Shown here one piece after another: positions 56,495-64,000 of a stretch of DNA of 64,000 bases. Location: positions 1 through 64,000 of the forward strand of contig JAHEIZ010000007.1 of assembly GCA_024639145.1 (NCBI GenBank), written 5' to 3'. This DNA is from Actinomycetes bacterium. Its GTDB lineage: Bacteria; Actinomycetota; Actinomycetes; S36-B12. The notes under the pieces are model-generated. The model was not told the DNA's origin and ran no database searches. It saw only the letters and a list, made by a program, of their open reading frames with translations. Both the position numbers and the translations under genes were made by a program. Every line of letters starts with the position of its first letter. Position 1 is the first letter of the stretch.

Positions 56495-57721
56495 CTAGCT
56501 ACGCAGTGCGCTCCAGGCAGTGCCCCACTCGCTGTAGGGGATGCACTGCACATCGGTGCGACCATCAAGGCACTTAGTGGTCGGCGTGTTCCAGTAGTAG
56601 ACGTCCTTCCAGTACTCGGTATCACCCGCGTGATACGTCGTGCAGAAGTTCTTGTCACTGGTGAGGTCACATGCCTTGGCGTTCGACGGAGCCTCGCCGA
56701 ACCACTCTGCAACCTGCGCGTTGACCGACGGCGAAGCGATGTAGTCGACCCACTTGTAAGCGCAATTGATGTGCGGTGTGTCCTTCGCGATCATCCACGT
56801 GTCGGACCAGCCGGTCGCGCCTTCCTTGGCCTTGGCAGCCGCGACATGACCGCCGTCGGCCTCGGCGAGATTTGCGATGACCTGCCATGAGGTACCCACA
56901 GCCGTGGAGCCGGACTCGAAGGCCTGGGTGGCCTTCGTGTAATCCGACCAGTACTCGCCGATGAGATCCTTCTGCTGCGTCAGCAGTGCCATCGCGGCAT
57001 CAAACTGAGTCTTGTCGAGGGCATACGGATCCGTGATGCCGAGCTCCGGCTGGGTGGCCATCAGGTAGACCGCTGCGTCCGCGATGAAAATGGGCGAGTC
57101 GTATGCGGTTACTGCGCCCTTGTACGGGGAGTTGGCGTCGAAGGTCACTGCCCAAGAGTCGAGCGGAGTGGTGACCTTGTCGGTGTTCCACATGATGAGG
57201 TTCGCTCCACGACCATGCGGGATCCCATAGGCGACACCGTCGACGCTGTTGAACTTCTGCATCTTCAGGTCAGGGAAGATGTCGGCGTAGCTCGGTACGA
57301 GGTCGGTGTTGACCGGCTGCACCAGATCGCCGTAGATCAGGCGAAGGGTGGCGTCACCTGATGCCGAGACGACATCCCAGCCACCGCCCTGCATGAGCTT
57401 CACGGCCTCGTCGGAGGTACCGAAGGTCTTCAGGTTGACCTTGCAACCGGAGTCCTTCTCGAATTGGGTAACCCAGTCAACCTTGGGATCGGTCGAACCG
57501 TCCTCGACGTAACCCGGCCACGCCAGGATGTTGACCTGGCCCTCGCCCGTGCCCACCGGGCCTGCGAAGGCAGGGCCGCCAGGGGCCTCGGCTGCGGCAC
57601 CCGAGGATGCGGCAGCACTTCCGGCGCTCGAACTGCTGCCCGAGCTGCCACCGCATGCGGCAACGAGCAGCATTGCGCTCGCGCTCACCACGGTGGCCTT
57701 GAGTAGACGCTTTGCGTGCAT
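56495..57721 (-). CDS. Spermidine/putrescine-type ABC transporter substrate-binding protein (PotD-like)
   Basis: Lipobox LLVAACGG; VNILAWPGYVEDGSTDPKVDWVTQFEKDSGCKV. Confidence 0.9.
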   Translation of the reverse strand: MHAKRLLKATVVSASAMLLVAACGGSSGSSSSAGSAAASSGAAAEAPGGPAFAGPVGTGEGQVNILAWPGYVEDGSTDPKVDWVTQFEKDSGCKVNLKTFGTSDEAVKLMQGGGWDVVSASGDATLRLIYGDLVQPVNTDLVPSYADIFPDLKMQKFNSVDGVAYGIPHGRGANLIMWNTDKVTTPLDSWAVTFDANSPYKGAVTAYDSPIFIADAAVYLMATQPELGITDPYALDKTQFDAAMALLTQQKDLIGEYWSDYTKATQAFESGSTAVGTSWQVIANLAEADGGHVAAAKAKEGATGWSDTWMIAKDTPHINCAYKWVDYIASPSVNAQVAEWFGEAPSNAKACDLTSDKNFCTTYHAGDTEYWKDVYYWNTPTTKCLDGRTDVQCIPYSEWGTAWSALRS

Positions 57722-57763
57722 CTACGCCTCCTTATTTCGATGGGTGATCGTCCGGTTGGCCGA

Positions 57764-58786
57764 TCAGTTCACTGAGTACTCGTGCTCCGTGTTCCAGAGC
57801 AGCGTCACGTTCTCTCCGCGCATGGCGAGTCTCTGATCTGCGTGACGACCAGAGTTCTGCTCGACGGCGACGAGAGTGCCGCCAGGAGCGAGGTCAATGA
57901 CCATGCGTGTCGACATCCCGACGTAGATGACTTCGCGCACGGTGCCGGCCACGGCCCGCTCTCCTGCTTCGCCAGCTGTGCCAGCGGCAGCGATGCGGAT
58001 CTTCTCAGGCCGAATCGACCAGGTACCGGCACTGCCCAGAACCGCGAGCGCAGTCTCGTCTCGGAGCAGATTCGAGGTGCCCACGAAGCCCGCAACGAAT
58101 TCAGATGCAGGGAACTCGTAGATCTCGGCCGGTGTGCCGAGCTGCACGATGCGCCCCTCATTGAAGACTGCGATGCGATCGGACATCGTGAGGGCCTCGT
58201 CCTGATCGTGCGTGACGAAGACGAAGGTAATGCCTACATCGCGCTGGATTGCCTTGAGCTCGACCTGCATCTGCTCGCGGAGCTTGAGGTCGAGTGCGCC
58301 GAGCGGCTCGTCGAGCAAGAGGACCTTCGGACGATTCACGAGAGCGCGGGCCAGGGCAACCCGCTGACGCTGGCCGCCCGAGAGCTGCGACGGAGCACGA
58401 TCACCGAGGTCCGTCAGGCGAACTCCCTCGAGCGCCTCCAGCGCGCGGGCACGCCGTTCGGCCTTGGGAACCTTCTTCACACGCAGGCCGTACTCGATGT
58501 TCTCGAGGACGGTCATATGCGGGAAGAGGGCGTAGTCCTGGAAGACAGTGTTCACGTCACGCGCATACGGCGGCGCATTCGTCACGTTGACGCCGGCGAG
58601 TTCGATCGTGCCTGCGTCAGGGCGCTCGAAGCCCGCGATCATGCGCAGCACCGTGGTCTTACCCGAGCCCGAGGGACCGAGGAGAGTGAGGAATTCTCCG
58701 TCGATGACGTCGAGATCGACGTTGTCGACGGCTACGACGGAACCGAAGGTGCGACGCAGGCCGCGCACGCGAATTGCTGGGGTCAC
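57764..58786 (-). CDS. Spermidine/putrescine-type ABC transporter ATP-binding protein (PotA-like)
   Basis: [49 protein letters not shown]-like C-terminus. Confidence 0.93.
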   Translation of the reverse strand: MTPAIRVRGLRRTFGSVVAVDNVDLDVIDGEFLTLLGPSGSGKTTVLRMIAGFERPDAGTIELAGVNVTNAPPYARDVNTVFQDYALFPHMTVLENIEYGLRVKKVPKAERRARALEALEGVRLTDLGDRAPSQLSGGQRQRVALARALVNRPKVLLLDEPLGALDLKLREQMQVELKAIQRDVGITFVFVTHDQDEALTMSDRIAVFNEGRIVQLGTPAEIYEFPASEFVAGFVGTSNLLRDETALAVLGSAGTWSIRPEKIRIAAAGTAGEAGERAVAGTVREVIYVGMSTRMVIDLAPGGTLVAVEQNSGRHADQRLAMRGENVTLLWNTEHEYSVN

Positions 58787-58884
58787 GCGGCAACCCTAAT
58801 GAGGGGACGCGAATTCGCACCCTGAGTCGCGCAAAAGGAATGAAGTCGTTACCTGACGGAAATCACGGCAACGAAATCCGCAGG

Positions 58885-59226
58885 TCAGAACAGCGGGAGC
58901 CATTCGGAGAGGTCGGATCTCTCACCGCTGGCGTGCACTCGACCCGTCGAAACCCCTTGCTGCCAGGTGAGATCGCCGCAGGCGAGAGCCAGCCAGGTAG
59001 CGGCGTCCATCTCGACAACGGCGGCCGGCGTACCGCGCCGGTGAGTGTGCCCGGCAACCGCCTGCACAGCCGCGAACGGCGGAATCCGCACTTCGACACT
59101 TCGGCCCGGAGCGCGTTCGACAAGAGCGGCGAGCGCCGCCTTCACAGCAACCTTCGCCTCCAGGCGATCAGGAATGTTGCCCGCGAGGTAGGCGGCACGG
59201 ACCGCCGTGACCTCGTCGGGGATCAC
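58885..59226 (-). CDS. Sterol carrier (SCP2-like) family protein
   Basis: SVEVRIPPFAAVQAVAGHTHRRGTPAAVVEMDAATWLALACGDLTW; start trimmed to the GTG at 59226. Confidence 0.75.
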   Translation of the reverse strand: MIPDEVTAVRAAYLAGNIPDRLEAKVAVKAALAALVERAPGRSVEVRIPPFAAVQAVAGHTHRRGTPAAVVEMDAATWLALACGDLTWQQGVSTGRVHASGERSDLSEWLPLF

Positions 59227-59227
59227 G

Positions 59228-61477
59228 TCAGTTCGCGAAGATGGCCGGGATGGTCGCCTCATGCGAGCGGCGGAGCTCGACGATCGGGGCGCTGAATTGG
59301 CCCGTGATCTCGACTGCATCGCCACCGGTCTCGCCCAATCGCGTGGCCGGCAGGCCGGCAGCGGCGCAGGACGCGACGAAAGCCGCCTCATGTGCGGGAG
59401 TGACCACGGCGATTGCGCGCCCGGTCGATTCGGCGAAGCAGAAGACGAACGGATCGAGATCGGCAGGCACTGCCGCCTTCACGCCGATGCCTGACTTCAT
59501 CGCCATCTCGGTGAGAGTGATCGCGATGCCGCCGTCGGAGATGTCGTGCGCCGCAGCGACGATGCCCGCAGATGACGCGGTGACGAGAACCTCGGAGAGC
59601 ACGCGCTCGCGCTGGAGGTCGACGACCGGCGGGAGTCCGCCGAGGTGACCATGCACGTGGTGTGCCCATTCGCTGCCGGCGAACTCGTCACGGGTGTCAC
59701 CCAGCACGTAGACGACCTGGCCCTCTGCTGACCATGCCATCGGAGTGCGCTTATCGACGTTGTCGATGACGGCGAGCACGCCCACGACAGGCGTCGGAAG
59801 GATCGCGGTGTCGCCAGTCTGGTTGTAGAACGAAACGTTGCCGCCGGTGACAGGAACACCGAGCTCGAGGCAGCCATCGGCGAGACCACGGCAGGCCTCG
59901 GAGAACTGCCACATCACCTCAGGATCTTCGGGTGAACCGAAGTTGAGGCAGTTGGTAACGGCGAGGGGCTTCGCGCCGGCGACCGACACGTTGCGGTAGG
60001 ACTCGGCAAGCGCGAGCCTGGCGCCGTTGTATGGATCGAGCTTCGCGTAGCGACCGTTGCAGTCGGTCGAGATTGCGACGCCACGGCCCGTGGTTTCATC
60101 GACGCGAATCATGCCGGCATCCTCAGGCTGCGCAAGCACCGTGTTGCCGAGCACGTAGCGGTCATACTGATCGGTGATCCAGGCCTTCGATGCAAGGTTT
60201 GGCGCCCCGATCAGGTTGATCAGAGTGGCCCGCAGCTGCTCGCCGTCGGTCGGGCGCGGCAGCGAATCAGGAGTGTCGGCCTGAAGGGCGTCCTGCCATG
60301 ACGGACGGTGGAAAGGGCGCTCGTAGATCGGACCATCGTGCGCCACACTTCGCGGCGGAACGTCGACGATCTGCTCCCCGTGCCAGTCGACGGTAAGACG
60401 ACCTGAGGCGTTGACCTCACCGATGACGACGGCCTCGACGTCCCACTTCTTGATCAGGGACATGAATTCATCGAGCTTGGCGGGGGTCACGATTGCGCAC
60501 ATGCGCTCCTGCGACTCGCTCATCAGGATCTCTTCAGGCGAGAGGGTCTTGTCGCGCAGCAGAACGCGGTCAAGCCATACGTGCATTCCGCCATCACCAT
60601 TGGATGCGAGCTCACTTGTCGCGCACGAGATGCCTGCACCGCCAAGATCCTGAATGCCCTCGACGAGCCCTGCGTGCAGCACCTCGAGGGTTGCCTCGAT
60701 CAGCAACTTCTCCATGAACGGATCGCCGACCTGAACGCTCGGACGCTTCGCCGGGCCGTCGGCGTCGAAGGTCTCGGACGCGAGAACGGAAACGCCGCCA
60801 ATGCCATCGCCACCGGTGCGTGCGCCATACAGGACAACGAGATTCCCGACGCCCTTGGCGCTCGCCAGGTGAATGTCCTCGTGACGCATCGAGCCCACGC
60901 ACAGTGCATTCACGAGCGGGTTGCCGAGATACGTGGGGTCGAAGACGACCTCTCCGCCGATATTCGGCAGGCCCAGGCAGTTGCCGTATCCGCCGATCCC
61001 GCTGACGATGCCCGGCAGTACGCGACGGGTATCGGGTGCATCGAGCGGCCCGAAACGCAAGGGATCCATGACCGCGAGCGGTCGGGCGCCCATCGAGATG
61101 ATGTCGCGGACGATGCCACCGACACCTGTCGCTGCGCCCTGGTAAGGCTCGACGTACGACGGATGGTTGTGGCTCTCGACCTTGAAGGTGACGGCCCAGC
61201 CGTCGCCGATGTCGACGACGCCGGCGTTCTCGCCGATGCCGACGAGGAGCGCATCGGTCTTGGGAGCCTTCTCGCCGAACTGGCGCAAGTGCACCTTCGA
61301 CGACTTGTACGAGCAGTGCTCGCTCCACATCACCGAGTACATCGCGAGCTCGGATGACGTGGGGCGACGACCGAGGATCTCGCGAATGCGCTCGTACTCA
61401 TCGGGCTTGAGACCGAGCTCGGCAAAGGGCTGCGGGGCCTCGGGGTGTGCCTGCGCGGCAGCAACGGTGTCGGTCAT
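59228..61477 (-). CDS. purL: Phosphoribosylformylglycinamidine synthase subunit PurL
   Basis: [59 protein letters not shown]. Confidence 0.97.
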   Translation of the reverse strand: MTDTVAAAQAHPEAPQPFAELGLKPDEYERIREILGRRPTSSELAMYSVMWSEHCSYKSSKVHLRQFGEKAPKTDALLVGIGENAGVVDIGDGWAVTFKVESHNHPSYVEPYQGAATGVGGIVRDIISMGARPLAVMDPLRFGPLDAPDTRRVLPGIVSGIGGYGNCLGLPNIGGEVVFDPTYLGNPLVNALCVGSMRHEDIHLASAKGVGNLVVLYGARTGGDGIGGVSVLASETFDADGPAKRPSVQVGDPFMEKLLIEATLEVLHAGLVEGIQDLGGAGISCATSELASNGDGGMHVWLDRVLLRDKTLSPEEILMSESQERMCAIVTPAKLDEFMSLIKKWDVEAVVIGEVNASGRLTVDWHGEQIVDVPPRSVAHDGPIYERPFHRPSWQDALQADTPDSLPRPTDGEQLRATLINLIGAPNLASKAWITDQYDRYVLGNTVLAQPEDAGMIRVDETTGRGVAISTDCNGRYAKLDPYNGARLALAESYRNVSVAGAKPLAVTNCLNFGSPEDPEVMWQFSEACRGLADGCLELGVPVTGGNVSFYNQTGDTAILPTPVVGVLAVIDNVDKRTPMAWSAEGQVVYVLGDTRDEFAGSEWAHHVHGHLGGLPPVVDLQRERVLSEVLVTASSAGIVAAAHDISDGGIAITLTEMAMKSGIGVKAAVPADLDPFVFCFAESTGRAIAVVTPAHEAAFVASCAAAGLPATRLGETGGDAVEITGQFSAPIVELRRSHEATIPAIFAN

Positions 61478-62154
61478 CAGGCGCTCACAAGTGATGTCAG
61501 GACGCTGGTGAAGAACGGGAGCCCTTCAGTGGTCGGGCCGGTGAGTGACTCGACAGCGTGCTCGGGATGGGGCATGAGACCGACGACATTGCCGCGCTCA
61601 TTGCGAATGCCCGCGATATCGCGCGCACTGCCGTTGGGATTCACGTCGAGGTAGCGCGCGACAACTCGGCCTTCACCCTCGAGCATGTCAAGAGTGGACG
61701 GATCAGCGAAGTAGTTGCCCTCGCCGTTCTTCAGGGGTACGACGATCTCCTGGTTCGTGAAGTAATCGCGAGTCCACATGGAATCGGCATTCTCGATACG
61801 CAGCTTCTGATCACGACAGATGAAGTGACGCGATTCATTGCGCATCAGCGCACCGGGGAGCAGGTGCGACTCGACCAGGATCTGGAATCCGTTGCAGATG
61901 CCGAGCACTGGCAGGCCACCCTTGGCACCGTCGATGATCGAGTTCATGACCGGCGCGAAGCGAGAGATCGCGCCGCAGCGCAGATAGTCGCCGTATGAGA
62001 AGCCGCCGGGCAGGATGACTGCGTCTACGCCCTTGATGTCATCGTCGCCGTGCCACAACTCGACAGGTTCGCCGCCGGCAATCCGCACCGCGCGGGCCGC
62101 ATCGCGATCGTCGAGGGTGCCCGGGAAGGTGACGACTCCGATGCGAGCGCTCAC
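61477..62154 (-). CDS. purQ: Phosphoribosylformylglycinamidine synthase subunit PurQ
   Basis: [54 protein letters not shown]. Confidence 0.97.
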   Translation of the reverse strand: MSARIGVVTFPGTLDDRDAARAVRIAGGEPVELWHGDDDIKGVDAVILPGGFSYGDYLRCGAISRFAPVMNSIIDGAKGGLPVLGICNGFQILVESHLLPGALMRNESRHFICRDQKLRIENADSMWTRDYFTNQEIVVPLKNGEGNYFADPSTLDMLEGEGRVVARYLDVNPNGSARDIAGIRNERGNVVGLMPHPEHAVESLTGPTTEGLPFFTSVLTSLVSA

Positions 62155-62402
62155 GCGTCAGCCTCGACCGTGAGCGAGTAGTTCTCGATTACCGGGTTGG
62201 AGAGCAGCTCTTCCGCGAGCTTGTGCATGAGGGCCAGGCGATCACCGCTGAGATCACCATCGACCTGGATCACGAACTGCTTGCCCTGGCGGACGTCAGC
62301 GACCCCCGACAGACCCAGGCGCCCGAGGGCTCCCTGGACGGCCCGACCCTGGGGGTCGAGGATTTCCGGCTTGAGCATGACGTCGACGACGACGCGGGCC
62401 AC
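62151..62402 (-). CDS. purS: Phosphoribosylformylglycinamidine synthase subunit PurS
   Basis: [33 protein letters not shown]. Confidence 0.96.
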   Translation of the reverse strand: MARVVVDVMLKPEILDPQGRAVQGALGRLGLSGVADVRQGKQFVIQVDGDLSGDRLALMHKLAEELLSNPVIENYSLTVEADA

Positions 62403-62522
62403 GGGCTCTCCATTGCTAGTGCAGGCAGAAGGCTGGGGAAGGGCTCCAGTCTATCGGCCTCGACAGCGCTCCGAACACGGTGGCAAAGCCCTGCTACTGA
62501 TCGAGAATGAGACTTCCGGGGT

Positions 62523-63017
62523 CTAATTCGTGAAGAAGAACTCGATCTTGGAGCCCTGGGCATTGAAGCCGCTGTGAATCAGCTGACCCGCGACGCCGGA
62601 GTACTTGCCGGTGCCGCCGACGATGGCGAAGGTCTGGGCCTTTGTCGGCGGGGTGCCGGAATTCGCACGGATGAGCGCCGTGGCGTAGATGAAGCCACCG
62701 GGCACCGAGAGGGCGAGATCGACATCGCGGATCTCGCGACCGCCGGGAATGTTCACCCGCACGGTGGTCTGGTTGGTCGAATAGAAGCCGATGGCGATCT
62801 TGCCCGGCACTTCAGTGACATCGCCATTCGTCACAGTGATGTCACCGATGCTCGGGCCAGTGGGCGGAAGGTCGACCACGCTGCGATCGGGGCTGCTCAG
62901 GTACCAGACCAGGTTGGGCTGGGGAGCCTTCGAGGCCTGAGCCACGGGAGCAACGGCGACGCCCATCAGGGCGACAGTGGCGGAGATAACGGCGGCGCGG
63001 CGCATGTTCTTCAGCAT
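62523..63017 (-). CDS. Secreted protein with dirigent/allene-oxide-cyclase-barrel-like signature
   Basis: Signal peptide (AAVISATVALMGVAVAPVAQAS); VNIPGGREIRDVDLALSVPG; VGGTGKYSGVAGQ; related to 43263..43763. Confidence 0.65.
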   Translation of the reverse strand: MLKNMRRAAVISATVALMGVAVAPVAQASKAPQPNLVWYLSSPDRSVVDLPPTGPSIGDITVTNGDVTEVPGKIAIGFYSTNQTTVRVNIPGGREIRDVDLALSVPGGFIYATALIRANSGTPPTKAQTFAIVGGTGKYSGVAGQLIHSGFNAQGSKIEFFFTN

Positions 63018-63061
63018 GGGAGGAACCTACTTGATACGCCTGCTGGGGAGCCGGAATTCGA

Positions 63062-63472
63062 TCAAGGCAACAAGTTGAACGATTGGCCACTCAGGCTTCG
63101 CAGCATCGAGAAGTGTCGTCTATCTAAAGTGGCGATTCGGTTGGTTCCGTACCGATCAGCCAACACGACAAGTGATGCGTCAGTAATGCCGATGGAGTGC
63201 TCTCGGTAGGTGCTGAGGACGCTGAAACAGGAGATTAGATCGGCGGCGCCGATGACGGGAAGTTCGTAGGCGCCATCAGAAAGCTCTTCGATGGCTACGA
63301 GCTCCAGACCCACTCCGCCTTTCTTCAGAAGCAGATAGTCGAGTTCCGCCACCACGTATGGACTAACGATGAATGGCCCTTGCTCGTCGTTGAGCAGTGC
63401 GACGGCGCGCTCATGCGCCGGATCAGGTGCCCAAAGGAATGCCAGCAGGATGCTGGTGTCGAGGACGATCAA
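63062..63472 (-). CDS. PIN-domain toxin (VapC-like)
   Basis: MIVLDTSILLAFLWAPDPAHERA; ITDASLVVLADRYGTNRIATLDRRHF. Confidence 0.9.
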   Translation of the reverse strand: MIVLDTSILLAFLWAPDPAHERAVALLNDEQGPFIVSPYVVAELDYLLLKKGGVGLELVAIEELSDGAYELPVIGAADLISCFSVLSTYREHSIGITDASLVVLADRYGTNRIATLDRRHFSMLRSLSGQSFNLLP

Positions 63473-63684
63473 TCCTCACCGAACCCCTCCAGGTACTCAT
63501 CGATGTTCTCGGACGTGAGCCCATCGAGGTCGCCGGTCAGGATTCCACCACGGGGGCGCGGTCGGCGAACCTCCTTGTCCACAGCCACCCGAATGAGCTC
63601 GGCCTCGGTGACGCCGCGGCGCTTGGCCTCCGCCTCGAGTCGCCCCTTGAGGTCTTCGGGGAAATAGACCGTGGTGCGCTTCAT
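63469..63684 (-). CDS. Ribbon-helix-helix antitoxin (VapB/CopG-like)
   Basis: MKRTTVYFPEDLKGRLEAEAKRRGVTEAELIRVAVDKE; 4-bp overlap with the PIN gene. Confidence 0.88.
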   Translation of the reverse strand: MKRTTVYFPEDLKGRLEAEAKRRGVTEAELIRVAVDKEVRRPRPRGGILTGDLDGLTSENIDEYLEGFGED

Positions 63685-63750
63685 GCCATACATCGTGACA
63701 TACGTTTCTGGACCGCACAAGAGGCCCTCGTCCGTCCGATTGCAGGGGGG

Positions 63751-64000
63751 TCAGGAGTGATTCGACTGCCAGGCCCACCAAGCGCTGGTCACCATGTCGC
63801 GCAGGTCGCGCGTGGCCGACCAGCCCAGCTCGCGCTCGATCTTGTCGGTTGCGGCGAAGGAAGCAGGCGGGTCACCGGCACGGCGGCCGACGATCTCGGG
63901 GTTGATGTCGGAACCGATGACCTCGCTGATCATGCTCATGACCTCGAGCACCGAGGAGCCCTGGCCCCGGCCGACATTGAAGGACTCGGCACGAGCGCCC
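63751..64000 (-). CDS. galE: UDP-glucose 4-epimerase-like protein, C-terminal part (truncated by window edge)
   Basis: Frame open to the edge: ARAESFNVGRGQGSSVLEVMSMISEVIG..INPEIVGRRAGDPPASFAATDKIERELGW. Confidence 0.85.
   Translation of the reverse strand, partial: GARAESFNVGRGQGSSVLEVMSMISEVIGSDINPEIVGRRAGDPPASFAATDKIERELGWSATRDLRDMVTSAWWAWQSNHS

Noticed and set aside
57782-58825. 347-aa plus-strand ORF opposite potA-like gene
   Set aside because: ABC ATPase motifs on the minus strand explain the region.

Overview
64 kb window from a GC-rich actinobacterial chromosome. BldC, DUF3073, GpgS-FolP and the purSQL...purFM order all point to Actinomycetota. It is densely coded, mostly with conserved metabolic genes. 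Main blocks: a sulfatase (cut by the left edge), two DUF202 proteins and an SsuABC/TauABC-type ABC transporter; a D-xylose operon (xylA, XylF/G/H-like ABC transporter, ROK regulator, aldose 1-epimerase) with a palindromic operator candidate and an internal 26-bp perfect palindrome; an ABC1/UbiB kinase-like protein; an aldehyde dehydrogenase; a P450 divergent from an NTF2-like/SDR pair; rpiB/ribokinase; a secreted heparinase-II/III-like protein; HtrA; a large S8 protease; Sua5; tRNA-Lys and a tRNA Glu-Asp-Phe cluster; folP/gpgS; a CLC-like channel and a voltage-sensor-like K+ channel; a small-membrane-protein/methyltransferase/alkaline-phosphatase-superfamily operon; PPK2; and a pur locus with a potABCD-like operon between purL and purF. 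A VapBC-like pair and a truncated galE close the window. No CRISPR array, rRNA, prophage or transposon was seen. The least-explained signals are: (i) two unannotated proteins 23 kb apart that end in the same 17-residue pattern [IF]-T-x-E-Q-[LI]-x10-W-stop after an acidic tract; (ii) two related secreted small proteins 19 kb apart with a dirigent/allene-oxide-cyclase-like GG[ST]GKY signature; (iii) a tightly coupled three-gene envelope operon; (iv) an S8 protease with an extra NIDO-like module between prodomain and catalytic domain. All homology calls come from reading motifs by eye; no database search was run.
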